Source: a bacterium (GTDB lineage: Bacteria > Sysuimicrobiota > Sysuimicrobiia > Sysuimicrobiales > Segetimicrobiaceae). Taken from it: a DNA stretch of 64,000 nucleotides. Both the position numbers and the translations under genes were made by a program. The stretch lies in the NCBI GenBank assembly GCA_035295165.1, contig DATGJN010000073.1:37340-101339 (forward strand), read 5' to 3'. Shown here one piece after another: positions 1 to 8,019 of this stretch (its first letter is position 1; the number at the start of each line of letters is the position of its first letter). The notes below the pieces were generated by a model. It did not search any database. It had not been told where the DNA came from and worked only from the letters and a program-made list of their open reading frames with translations.

Positions 1-326
1 TAGTGCTCCTGCACGCGCAGCCCGAGATCGACCAGGATGCCCGCGATGCCGGCGTCCGCGAGCATCTTGCGGACGAGCCGGTCGAGTGGCCACCCCGCCC
101 GGGCGGCGAACACCGCGTCCTCAGTCGGGGCACACCCGAAGAACGTCGCCAGATCGCGCAGCGCCCGTCGGTAGAAGAGGCTCCACGGCACGTGTCGTTC
201 GATGATCTCGGCGGCGTCGCTCTCGGTGAAACAGGCGCGGAACTCGCGCGGCGTGGCGGGTTGCCGGAGCAGCAGAGAGTGGGCGTGCTGGTCCAGGAGG
301 GGAATATGGGCGAAGGGGTCGTCCAT
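1..326 (-). CDS. Amidohydrolase, FluG N-terminal-like, partial
   Basis: The first 108 codons of a minus-strand gene run off the left edge of the window. The ATG at 324-326 is directly preceded by an in-frame GTG. The N-terminus carries DQHAHS, with His14 and His16 placed like the metal-binding HxH at the end of strand 1 in amidohydrolases. The next visible part (FYRRALRDLATFFG and DAGIAGILVDLG) resembles the amidohydrolase half of FluG-type proteins, where such a domain is fused to or paired with a glutamine-synthetase-like ligase. The gene starts 17 bases after the stop of exactly such a ligase, so the two are probably co-transcribed. The substrate is unknown and the rest of the active site is outside the window. 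Confidence 0.7.
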   Translation of the reverse strand, partial: MDDPFAHIPLLDQHAHSLLLRQPATPREFRACFTESDAAEIIERHVPWSLFYRRALRDLATFFGCAPTEDAVFAARAGWPLDRLVRKMLADAGIAGILVDLGLRVQEH

Positions 327-342
327 CACCGCACCGGTCGCC

Positions 343-1677
343 TCAGTACTTCAGGAGGTGCGCCTGCACCTGGGTGTCGTCGGGCAAGTCCCGCAGCCCG
401 TCCCATTCGCCGCGCCGGACGGCGATGTAGGAGCGGGCGAGCGGGGCCCCGAGCGCGTCCAGCAGCACGGGATCGTCCAGGAGCGCGTCCACGGCCTCGC
501 CGAGGGTGCGCGGCAATGCGCGAATGCCCCGCGCGGCGCGCTCGGCTTCGGGCAGGTCCGCCGGATCTCCCGTGACGGGAGCGCCGGGCGGCAATTCCCG
601 GCGAAGGCCGTCGAGTCCGGCCGCGATGACGCCGGCGAGCGCTAAGTACGGGTTCGCGCTGCCGTCCGCGGTCTTAAGCTCCAGGTTGAACGAGGTGGGA
701 CCGCGCCGCGGCGATACGATTCGGACGGCCGCCTCCCGGTGGTCCACGCCCCAGCAGGCGAATGCACCGGCCCACGTGCGGGGGCGCAGACGCGCGTAGG
801 AGTTCACGGAGGGCGTGGTCAGCGCGCACAGGCCCGGCAGGTGGTGGAGCAGGCCCCCGACCCAGGCGTTGCCGTCCCGCGAGAGGTACGCAGGATCGCG
901 TTCGTCATACAGCGCATTGCGCCCACCCCGCCACAGGCTGAGGTGCAGGTGGCACCCGCTGCCGGCCGCGTCCGGCACCGGCTTCGGCGCGAACGACGCC
1001 ACCGTGCCGTGGCGGAGCGCGACGCCGCGCACCGCGTCGCGCAGCAGCACGTGACGGTCGGCGGCGGCGACCGGGGCTGCGTGGTGGATCGAGATCTCAA
1101 ATTGACCCGGGCCGGACTCGGGATAGAGCAGGCCGACCCCGAGCCGCATCGTGTTGAGCGTGTCGATCAGGTCCCGCACCGTGTCGTGCGCCTGATCGTG
1201 CGCGACCGTCATGGCGAAGTTGGTGCGGTCCACGGGCTCGTAGCCTGCGCCGGTCGGCCGGAACAGATAGAACTCCGGTTCGAACGCCGCCTGGATCTCG
1301 ATCCCGTCGGCGGCGGCCGCCGCTACGGCGCGCTTGAGACACGCGCGCGGGCACTGCTCCCACGGCGCGTCGGACATCGTCACGAAGTCGCCCAGCATCG
1401 TCGCGCATCCGGCACTGTACGGAAGCGGCGTGAACGTCGCCGGATCGGGAATGAGCCACGCCTCGCCCGCCGCGGTGAGGCCACTCGCGGCCAGGACCGT
1501 GTCCCTCATCATGGGGAGCGCCTGCTGGGCGACGCTGAACCCCACGCCCCACCGGAGGACATCCTCAAGTCCGTCGAGCGGGACGGTCTTCGCCCGGATG
1601 AGGTTGGCGTTGTCGCAGTATGCGATCCGGACGAGGCTCACGCCGGCGGCGCGCGCGCGGTCGGTCAGCGACTCCAT
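343..1677 (-). CDS. Glutamine-synthetase-family ligase (FluG/GlnA-like)
   Basis: A 444-residue protein of the glutamine synthetase fold. These ATP-dependent ligases join an amine to a glutamate-type carboxylate, for example as gamma-glutamylpolyamine or gamma-glutamylanilide synthases. Visible motifs are EPEFYLF (Glu133, Glu135, metal site), GPGQFEI near residue 190, GSGCHLHLSL near 240 (ATP/metal histidines) and NSYARLRP followed by EAAVRI (glutamate and nucleotide binding). The N-terminal beta-grasp part is short and lacks the regulatory features of a housekeeping GlnA. The next gene on the same strand encodes an amidohydrolase, a FluG-like pairing that suggests a catabolic gamma-glutamylation route instead of ammonia assimilation. 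The ATG at 1675-1677 has no clear Shine-Dalgarno sequence. Family certain, substrate not known. Confidence 0.88.
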   Translation of the reverse strand: MESLTDRARAAGVSLVRIAYCDNANLIRAKTVPLDGLEDVLRWGVGFSVAQQALPMMRDTVLAASGLTAAGEAWLIPDPATFTPLPYSAGCATMLGDFVTMSDAPWEQCPRACLKRAVAAAAADGIEIQAAFEPEFYLFRPTGAGYEPVDRTNFAMTVAHDQAHDTVRDLIDTLNTMRLGVGLLYPESGPGQFEISIHHAAPVAAADRHVLLRDAVRGVALRHGTVASFAPKPVPDAAGSGCHLHLSLWRGGRNALYDERDPAYLSRDGNAWVGGLLHHLPGLCALTTPSVNSYARLRPRTWAGAFACWGVDHREAAVRIVSPRRGPTSFNLELKTADGSANPYLALAGVIAAGLDGLRRELPPGAPVTGDPADLPEAERAARGIRALPRTLGEAVDALLDDPVLLDALGAPLARSYIAVRRGEWDGLRDLPDDTQVQAHLLKY

Positions 1678-1786
1678 GGCACGCTACCGATTCGAGGCGC
1701 GCGAGCCGATCACCCCCGCACGGCCGCGGCGTCCTCGGCGAGTGGTCCGGCGCGCCGCCGGGAACCGGGCGGCGCCTCGCGGACGT

Positions 1787-1816
1787 TTGACGACGCGGGC
1801 GGAATCGGGGAATAAT
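1787..1816 (+). promoter_or_regulatory. Sigma-70-like promoter candidate
   Basis: TTGACG at 1787-1792, an 18-base spacer, then AATAAT at 1811-1816 in otherwise GC-rich DNA. It would start transcription about 70 bases upstream of the ATG at 1891. Confidence 0.45.
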
Positions 1817-1890
1817 CAACGGAGGAACGCGAGTGTGGCCGCTGCACCGTTCGGCTCGTGCGTCTTGGGGGTGCGCGGAGTGAGGACGGT

Positions 1891-2379
1891 ATGATGGATC
1901 CTGGCAGGAAGCCTATCGCCCTGTTCGTTGCGGCCGGCGCGACGATCGCCGTGCTCGCCGCCGGGTTGGCGTATGTGGGGCGCAACGGCCTCCCGGGCGG
2001 CCTGGTGGCACCGGCGGGACACTCGCAGGTCTCGCCTCGCTCGGCCGGCGGAGCCCACGGGCCGGTTTCCGCCCCGCCATCGGTACCCGCGCAGAGATCC
2101 GGCGGTGCGAGCGGAACCGGCGCGGAGGGCCGCGGCGCCGCTTCTGCTCCCGCGTCGGGCGTTCACCCGGCGACGCCGCGTGTCCACACGTCAACGCCGA
2201 ACGGTCTGGGTGCGTCCACTTCGGCGCGCACCCGGGCGTCGATCCACCTCACGTTCCCCCGACACTGGCGCCCGACCACCTATGAGATCGGGCCGGCGAA
2301 GCCTCGGCCACCCGTCACCCTTGTTTCACCGGTTCCGCTCGACTGCGCCGCCTGCCCGCCGAACGCGGTCAACCACTGA
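1891..2379 (+). CDS. Hypothetical membrane-anchored protein
   Basis: Not recognised. The 162-residue product has one hydrophobic segment at about residues 9-29 (signal anchor), then a long low-complexity linker rich in Ala, Gly, Ser, Pro and Thr. A short tail follows in which DCAACPP gives two cysteines. This is the shape of a cell-surface or periplasmic protein with a disordered spacer. The ATG at 1891 follows GGAG at 1877-1880; an upstream in-frame GTG at 1858 lacks a ribosome site. A plausible promoter lies about 100 bases upstream. It could be a marginal gene, since the linker composition matches local base bias. Confidence 0.45.
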   Translation: MMDPGRKPIALFVAAGATIAVLAAGLAYVGRNGLPGGLVAPAGHSQVSPRSAGGAHGPVSAPPSVPAQRSGGASGTGAEGRGAASAPASGVHPATPRVHTSTPNGLGASTSARTRASIHLTFPRHWRPTTYEIGPAKPRPPVTLVSPVPLDCAACPPNAVNH

Positions 2380-2432
2380 CGACGCGGCCCTTGGCCGCTT
2401 TCCCGCGGTGACCGCCGCGCAGCCGGCCGGGA

Positions 2433-2807
2433 TCACCCGTCGTAGCTGCCCAAGATCGTCGTGAATTCGATCAGGTTCCCAAACGGGTCCCGGCAGAAAA
2501 ACCGAGGCCGGTTGTGAATCGGCGGCGCGGCAAGCGGCGCGTGCCCGGCTGTCTCGAGCCGGCGGTGCACGTCCTCGAGGTCGTCCACCGCGAGTGACAG
2601 GTGGCGGCGATGCGTCGGATCGGGCGTGCCCTCGAAGAAATGCAGCTCGAGATCGCCGCGGCCGGCGGCGAACCAGACGAGGCGACTCCAATCCAGCGTG
2701 GCAGGAACCGGAATCTCGCGGAGACCGAGCAGGCGGCCGTAGAACTGGCGTACCTCGTCCTGCCCCCCTGGCCAGAACGGCGACGACACGTGCTGTAGTC
2801 GGGCCAT
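2433..2807 (-). CDS. VOC (glyoxalase/bleomycin-resistance) family protein
   Basis: A 124-residue single-domain vicinal-oxygen-chelate protein. It has the paired beta-alpha-beta-beta-beta pattern: LQHVSSPF at the N-terminus (first metal-ligand strand), ELHFFEG, HLSLAVDDLEDVHRRLE (second repeat with His) and the family ending DPFGNLIEF. The family includes glyoxalases, ring-cleavage dioxygenases and thiol transferases for antibiotics; nothing here selects among them. The PFGNLIEF ending is typical of short stand-alone VOC proteins. It is monocistronic and converges on the hypothetical gene ending at 2379. Confidence 0.85.
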   Translation of the reverse strand: MARLQHVSSPFWPGGQDEVRQFYGRLLGLREIPVPATLDWSRLVWFAAGRGDLELHFFEGTPDPTHRRHLSLAVDDLEDVHRRLETAGHAPLAAPPIHNRPRFFCRDPFGNLIEFTTILGSYDG

Positions 2808-2999
2808 CGCAGATCCTCTCCTCCTCGGCGCTGTACCGGCGGCACCCCGAGGGAGAAGTTCGCGCCGCGTGGGACGCGTCCTCCGGTCCGGCTGGGGATA
2901 CGGGCGCGTCAGCCGACGCGTCCCGGCGCAGGGCCGGGCGTGTTGACGAGGCCGGAGCCTCGAGTTCGTCAGGACCGGAACAGGGTTTCGCGCCCGCCG

Positions 3000-3020
3000 G
3001 TGAGAACACTACGTTCTCAC
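3000..3020. promoter_or_regulatory. Inverted repeat upstream of cupredoxin gene
   Basis: GTGAGAAC at 3000-3007 and its exact reverse complement GTTCTCAC at 3013-3020 flank a 5-base spacer, 67 bases before the start of the cupredoxin gene. It could be an operator. The 5-base spacing does not fit a LexA box (GAAC-N4-GTTC). Confidence 0.35.
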
Positions 3021-3086
3021 GTTCACGCGAAATGTGCGACTCGCGCCGGTCGGTGGACCGCTCGCGGCGCGAAGAGGGGGGAATCG

Positions 3087-4094
3087 ATGGCAAGGATCGC
3101 GGCTGCACTGGTCTCGGTGGCACTGGGGATTGGCCTTTTTGTCGGATTGGGGAACGCGGCCCCGGGGAAGACGTGGAAGGTGGCGGTCGGCGCGGACTCG
3201 CCCGACCACGCGGTGCAAGTGCTAGACTACTTTCCGCGGTCGATCACGATCGACGCCGGCGACTCGATCACCTTCACCATGGCCGCCGTCGCGGACCACA
3301 CGGTGACGTTGCTCTCGGGGGCGAAGCCGCTCCCGCTGGAGGAGCCACAGAAGGACGGACGCCTGCGGTTCCCGTCCAATGTGGCCTTTCCACAAGGGGG
3401 TCCCGCCTACAACGGTACCGGCCTCGCCAGCTCGGGCTTGATGTCCGGTCTCGGGAAGAGCTGGACGGTGACCTTTACCAAGCCCGGCCGGTACACGTAC
3501 CAATGCCTGTTGCATCCGGCGCAGGTGGGGACCGTCGTCGTCCAGGCCGCGGGAGCGCCGTACCCTAAGACTCAGGCCGACTACGACCGGTTGGCCGCGC
3601 AGGCTCGGACGCAGGCGCTCGCCGCCGGCGCAAAACTGCGGGCGGCGACCCGAGCCACCGCGTCCAAGGGCGCACACGGGGCCGTGTACACCGCGCCGAT
3701 GGTGGGCAACTATGCGCAGCGCCTGGCGCTATACCGGTTCGGCAGCGACACGTTGACGATCAAGGCCGGTGACACCGTCAAGTGGGTGATGACGGACCCC
3801 GACGAGATCCACACGGTCACGTTTGCGGGAATGGACTCGCTCCCCGACTTCATCGTGCCCTCGCCGAAGCCGCAGGGACCGCCTGATCTCTACTACAATC
3901 CGAAGGTGCTCGCGCCCGCGGGCGGCCCGACGCATACGGGCGTCGGGTTCTACAACTCCGGCATCCTGGTTCCGGTAACCCCGCCGGGGCCGACCACCTA
4001 CAGCCTCAAATTTACCAAGCCCGGGACGTACACCTATTGGTGCGTGGTGCACGTTCCGGAGGGCATGCGCGGAACAGTCGTCGTCACGCCGTAG
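3087..4094 (+). CDS. Exported two-domain cupredoxin
   Basis: A 335-residue protein with an N-terminal signal peptide (hydrophobic residues 4-22, cleavage near GNAAPG) and two cupredoxin domains. Domain 2 has a complete type 1 copper ligand set: His242 (EIHTVTF), Cys319 and His322 (YWCVVHVPEGM) and Met327. Domain 1 has His71 (DHTVTL), Cys140 and His143 (YQCLLHPAQVG), but the axial Met position is Gly148. Its site therefore differs, or Gln146 or Val147 sits nearby. Both domains contain a conserved NGTG or NSG loop after a Gly/Pro-rich strand. The likely role is periplasmic or cell-surface electron transfer or copper binding. The start is preceded by GAAGAGGGGG. A GC hairpin follows the stop, suggesting a single-gene unit. 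Confidence 0.88.
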   Translation: MARIAAALVSVALGIGLFVGLGNAAPGKTWKVAVGADSPDHAVQVLDYFPRSITIDAGDSITFTMAAVADHTVTLLSGAKPLPLEEPQKDGRLRFPSNVAFPQGGPAYNGTGLASSGLMSGLGKSWTVTFTKPGRYTYQCLLHPAQVGTVVVQAAGAPYPKTQADYDRLAAQARTQALAAGAKLRAATRATASKGAHGAVYTAPMVGNYAQRLALYRFGSDTLTIKAGDTVKWVMTDPDEIHTVTFAGMDSLPDFIVPSPKPQGPPDLYYNPKVLAPAGGPTHTGVGFYNSGILVPVTPPGPTTYSLKFTKPGTYTYWCVVHVPEGMRGTVVVTP

Positions 4095-4113
4095 CGCGCG
4101 GCGCCAGGGTGAG

Positions 4114-4147
4114 ACGCGGGCGGCGGGCGAGACCCCGCCGCCCGCGT
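4114..4147 (+). terminator. Hairpin terminator after cupredoxin gene
   Basis: A perfect 14-bp stem (4114-4127 with 4134-4147) and a 6-base loop, followed by TCGTT. The T run is poor, as is usual at this GC content. It lies between the convergent cupredoxin and tag genes. Confidence 0.55.
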
Positions 4148-4244
4148 TCGTTCCGGATCCGCCGACAACCGCCGGTCCGGAATCCCGCCCGCACGCGGCG
4201 GTTGTGGTCGTGGAGGTGCGCACGGAGGCCGCCGGCCGCGCCCA

Positions 4245-4805
4245 TCAGCCGCGGATCCGCCGGAAGCACGTCACCAGGTGGTCGTCGACGAGGCCGACCG
4301 CTTGCATGAACGCGTAGCACGTCGTCGGACCGACGAAGGCGAAGCCCCGGCGCTTCATGTCCTTGCTCATCGCGCGCGACTCGTCCGTCTCGGCGGGAAC
4401 GTCCCGGGGACTCCGCCGGGTTCTTTGGATCGGCGTGCCGTCGACGAACTGCCATACGTACGCGTCGAAGCTGCCGAACGCGTCACGCACGGCGAGGATC
4501 GCGCGGGCATTTGTCACCGCCGAGGCGATCTTGAGCCGGTTCCGGACAAGGCCGGGATCGCGGAGGAGCCGTCGGCGCCGGGCGGCGTCGAACCGCGCCA
4601 CCGTCTCCGGATCGAACTCCTCGAACGCGGCACGGTAATGCGGGCGTTTCCTGAGGATGGTGATCCAACTCAGGCCGGCCTGCGCGCCTTCGAGCACGAG
4701 GAACTCGAACAATACGCGGTCATCGTGGACCGGCGTGCCCCACTCGGTGTCGTGGTAGGCCGTCAACAGCGGATCGCCCGCCGCCCACCAGCAGCGCGTC
4801 ACCAT
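4245..4805 (-). CDS. tag: DNA-3-methyladenine glycosylase I
   Basis: Excises 3-methyladenine from alkylated DNA, the first step of base excision repair. The 186-residue length matches E. coli Tag (187). Seen: the N-terminal zinc Cys in MVTRCWW, YHDTEWG with the zinc His and stacking residues, and LEGAQAGLSW with the catalytic Glu. NRLKIASAVTNAR and GFAFVGPTTCYAFMQA follow, with the C-terminal zinc ligands His and Cys in DDHLVTCF. Start at the ATG (4803-4805), as the zinc-binding MxxRC begins there and a GGGGGG run lies 7 bases upstream. Longer in-frame starts would only add low-quality sequence. Monocistronic. Confidence 0.95.
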   Translation of the reverse strand: MVTRCWWAAGDPLLTAYHDTEWGTPVHDDRVLFEFLVLEGAQAGLSWITILRKRPHYRAAFEEFDPETVARFDAARRRRLLRDPGLVRNRLKIASAVTNARAILAVRDAFGSFDAYVWQFVDGTPIQRTRRSPRDVPAETDESRAMSKDMKRRGFAFVGPTTCYAFMQAVGLVDDHLVTCFRRIRG

Positions 4806-5011
4806 ATGCGGTCCCCCCGTGCGGCACCGATTGCCGGCGCCGCACCGCGCACCTTCTGCAGACGTGGGTCTGTCCCTGCCGTCGACGGGCCGCGCCTCCT
4901 CAGCGGCGTCGGCGCGGCCGGAGCGCCGATTGTGCGGAGGGGAGCGGCGCGCCGCGCTGAAGACCACCGGGACGTCCACGCGTCGGACGCGACGGCCAAC
5001 GGGAGGCGCGC

Positions 5012-6157
5012 ATGACGGGCCACGCAGGTCGGGTGAACGGGTTTACACAGATCGGGTATCTGGACTGCCCGGGGGGCGGTCAGGTCATCGTGGAGGGGCG
5101 CTATGCGTATGTGGGGCATATGGCGCCGCCCCATGGCACCAGCATCATCGACGTTGCGGATCCCGCTTCGCCCCGGCTCGTGGCGCGCCTGCCCGTCCCG
5201 GACGCCGTGCACTCCCACAAGGTGCGCGTCCTCGGCGACGTGATGCTCGTCAACCATGAGCGGTACGGCGCGGGCGCGGGAGACGAAGGTATCACGCCAG
5301 AGGTGGGCCTCAAGATCTACGATATCGGCGACCGGTCGCGGCCGCGCGAAATCGCGTTCTTCCGCACGCACGCCCGGGGCGTGCATCGCTTCGACTTGCA
5401 GGGTCCGCGCGTATTCATGTCCACCGAGTGGGAGGGTTTCGTCTCGAACATCCTCGCGATTGTGGACATTGCTGACCCCGCACGCCCTTCGCTTGTCGGG
5501 CGCTGGTGGCTTCCGGGACAGCACGCGGCCGGGGGAGAGGTGACGCCGGGCGGAGCGCACTATTGGATGCACCTCGCGCTCGCTCGCGGCGATCGGGCGT
5601 ACGCGGCGTGCGGGCGCGCCGGCGCCGTCATCGTGGACATCTCCGATCCCCGTCGTCCCGCGACGGTCGGCGCCGCGGCGTGGAGCCCCCCCTACGATTC
5701 GCCGACGCACACGTTTCTGCCGGTGCCGCACCGCATCCGCGGCCGGGAGTTCGCGGTCGTCACCGACGAGGACGTCACCGATGACGTGCTGGAGGATCCG
5801 CCGGCGTTTATGTGGGTGCTGGACATTACCAACGAACGCCTGCCGGTGCCCGTGGCGACGTATCAGGTGGATCCGGCCGGGCTCGCGGTCGCGGGGAAGC
5901 GGTTCGGCGCGCACCAGCCGTGGGAGCATATCCGGGAAGACAACGTGGTGTTCCTCGCGTGGTTCAGCGGTGGAGTGCGCGCGGTCGACATTGCCAATCC
6001 CTACGCGCCCCGCGAGCTGGGATGGTACGTCCCCGCGGCGCCGGCGGGCGCAAGCGTGCCCCAAACCAACGACATTGCCGTGGATTCGCGAGGCCTGGTC
6101 TTCGCGATCGACCGGCATCGCGGGCTCAGCATTCTCGAGTTCGATCCCGCGCGCTAG
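5012..6157 (+). CDS. LVIVD-repeat beta-propeller protein
   Basis: A 381-residue protein built of repeats in which a strand such as SIIDVADPASP or AIVDIADPARP recurs (at least five copies, for example IVDISDPRRP and VDIANPYAP). This is the LVIVD motif of bacterial beta-propeller proteins. His-rich stretches (DAVHSHK, GVHRFD, MHLALARGDRAYA) may bind metal. No signal peptide is visible, so it may be cytosolic or use another export path. The start is supported by GGGAGGCGCGC directly upstream. Family function is poorly defined; most members are annotated only by the repeat. Nothing nearby indicates a partner. Confidence 0.85.
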   Translation: MTGHAGRVNGFTQIGYLDCPGGGQVIVEGRYAYVGHMAPPHGTSIIDVADPASPRLVARLPVPDAVHSHKVRVLGDVMLVNHERYGAGAGDEGITPEVGLKIYDIGDRSRPREIAFFRTHARGVHRFDLQGPRVFMSTEWEGFVSNILAIVDIADPARPSLVGRWWLPGQHAAGGEVTPGGAHYWMHLALARGDRAYAACGRAGAVIVDISDPRRPATVGAAAWSPPYDSPTHTFLPVPHRIRGREFAVVTDEDVTDDVLEDPPAFMWVLDITNERLPVPVATYQVDPAGLAVAGKRFGAHQPWEHIREDNVVFLAWFSGGVRAVDIANPYAPRELGWYVPAAPAGASVPQTNDIAVDSRGLVFAIDRHRGLSILEFDPAR

Positions 6158-6470
6158 CCCCGCGCGTGTGACCGGGTGTCTCGCACGCCGCACCACCGGG
6201 GTGCGGCCCACGGCCGGACCCGGCGTCTTGCCCGATCGGCCTGGATGGCTCGTTGCGGTTCGGCATGAGGTTCGGACCTCGCCGGAGAAGTAGCGCGCGA
6301 CCGAATCGGGGGAGCGCCGCCGGTGTTCGTCCTGCGCCCGGACGTCGGGTCCGTCGCCCGATCGCGCGACGTCGGCGTGGCGATACGGGGCGACAGATCA
6401 GCGTGACCGCGGTGCGGCCGCGGGCGCCGGCGTGAAAACGGGCGCAACTTCCCTTCCGGTATCCGGGACG
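6158..6470. other. Intergenic gap, nothing recognised
   Basis: 313 bases between the propeller gene and the glycosyltransferase. Short frames exist on both strands but have no ribosome site or recognisable protein. No tRNA-like fold, clear promoter or terminator was seen. Confidence 0.5.
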
Positions 6471-7670
6471 ATGGTGAGACCCCTCGTCAGCGCGATCATT
6501 ACAACTCACAACCGCGCCGGCCTTCTCGCAGAGGCGCTCTCTTCGGTCTACGCGCAGGAGCGGCGCGGGGAGTTGTTCGAGTTGGAAGTGATCGTGGTCG
6601 ACGATGCGTCCTCGGACGACACCCCGGCGGTGGTCGCTCGATTCCCGGCCACGTACCTGCGTCACGGCGTGAATCGGGGCGCGGCGGCCGCCCGCAATAC
6701 CGGCGTCGAGGCCGGCCGAGGCGCCTACGTCGCCTTTCTGGACGACGACGACCTTTGGTTGCCAAGCAAACTGCGGACCCAGGTGCCGGTGCTCGAGGCC
6801 CATGCGGACGTCGGGGTCGTGTACAGCTCCTTCGTGTTGACGCAGGACGGCCGGGAGAAGGAGTGGCCCGTGTTCGGACCGTCCGGCGATATCTTTGATC
6901 AGCTCCTGATGGGGAATTTCATCGCGATGATGACGACGCTTGTGCGCCGATCGGCGCTGTTGCAGGTCGGCGGGTTCGACGTCGAACTCGCCAGCGCAGA
7001 AGACTATGACTTCTGGCTCCGGCTCAGCCATCGCGTCCCGTTTCACTTCGTTCGTGGGCCTGTCGCCGCGGTGCGCCCGTCGCTGCAGGGTCTGGGGTCC
7101 AGCGCCGTGGCGACCGGCGCCAGTCGAAAGGTGCATCGCCGCATCGTCGCACGGGCGTTGGCGCTCGAGCCGAACCTCACGCCCGAGGCAGTGCAGGACG
7201 TGATCGACAACATGGAGTTGCGGAACGCCGAGCTCCTGTACATCATGCCACGCGCCGTCGCCCTCGCCCAGATGCTCGCCCACCTTGGGGAGTATCCGCG
7301 AGTGATCCGACATGTGGGGGTTCGCGAGCAGTTGGCAGCGCTCGCCTGCCAGGAGGCGGTCGACTCGCCTGATCCGTTTCACGCGGCCGCAGCGGTCTGC
7401 GGCGCGGTCGCGCAGGCTGCGGGTACCACGGGGGAGGCGCGGCGTCTCGCAAGCGCGGTGTGGACCGAGCTTGCCCTTCGGCTCTTGCGACAGCGGCGCG
7501 TGGGCCTCGCCGTGCGCGCGGCATGGGGAGGCGTGCGTCGTGATCCGGTACAGTTCGTCGGACGCGGGTTCGACGCCGTGCGCCACGCCGCGGGGCTCCG
7601 TGAGGTCGTGCGGACCGCCCCGCGCGATTTCACCCGTCGTCTGCAACGGCGTGCCACACTACCCGGATGA
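6471..7670 (+). CDS. Family 2 glycosyltransferase
   Basis: A GT-A fold glycosyltransferase of 399 residues. Seen: VSAIITTHNRAGLL at the N-terminus, VVDDASSDDT near residue 43 (nucleotide binding), a DDDD cluster at 91-94 (DxD metal motif) in AFLDDDDLWLP, and EDYDFWLRL near 177 (the ED acceptor/base motif). The catalytic domain ends near residue 220. The remaining 180 residues are mostly helical and of unknown role, possibly membrane-peripheral. Such enzymes add sugars to surface polysaccharide or glycolipid. The ATG at 6471 fits the family N-terminus best; an in-frame GTG at 6432 is possible but neither has a strong ribosome site. It stands alone, with no polysaccharide locus nearby. Confidence 0.9.
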   Translation: MVRPLVSAIITTHNRAGLLAEALSSVYAQERRGELFELEVIVVDDASSDDTPAVVARFPATYLRHGVNRGAAAARNTGVEAGRGAYVAFLDDDDLWLPSKLRTQVPVLEAHADVGVVYSSFVLTQDGREKEWPVFGPSGDIFDQLLMGNFIAMMTTLVRRSALLQVGGFDVELASAEDYDFWLRLSHRVPFHFVRGPVAAVRPSLQGLGSSAVATGASRKVHRRIVARALALEPNLTPEAVQDVIDNMELRNAELLYIMPRAVALAQMLAHLGEYPRVIRHVGVREQLAALACQEAVDSPDPFHAAAAVCGAVAQAAGTTGEARRLASAVWTELALRLLRQRRVGLAVRAAWGGVRRDPVQFVGRGFDAVRHAAGLREVVRTAPRDFTRRLQRRATLPG

Positions 7671-8019
7671 CCGCACCGGGCATCGCGGCGGCGAGCGCCG
7701 ACAGCGCGGTCATGGATCAGACCGTCCGCTGGACCTGCGGGTGATCCCGGCCCGCTCTCGTGGCAGTTCCGACGCCCAGCTGCGGACGGTGCCCAAACGC
7801 CGCGCCGGTCGGCGACTCGCGAATCCGTGCGGTCGGGTTGACCTCCCTCCTTTCCGAGCGTCGCGCGGAGTGCGTACGTTCCGGCCCGGCGGCGCGCGCT
7901 GAGGCGGACGTGACGCCCGGCGCAGGCGTGCGCTCCTTCGTCGTCGCGCGCGTTCTGTCGCCCGGGGGCTTTCGGGTCGCGAAGCAGGCGACGCGCTCAG
8001 TCGCACGAAACCTCCGTTC
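7671..8019. other. Intergenic gap, nothing recognised
   Basis: 349 bases before the antiporter gene. One 87-codon plus-strand frame (7760-8023) overlaps the next start and has no ribosome site or known domain, so it is not called. No RNA gene seen. Any promoter of the antiporter must lie here but none stands out. Confidence 0.45.

Noticed and set aside
3000..3020. LexA box
   Set aside because: GAAC and GTTC are separated by 5 bases, not the 4 of the known site, and the gene is a cupredoxin, not an SOS gene.
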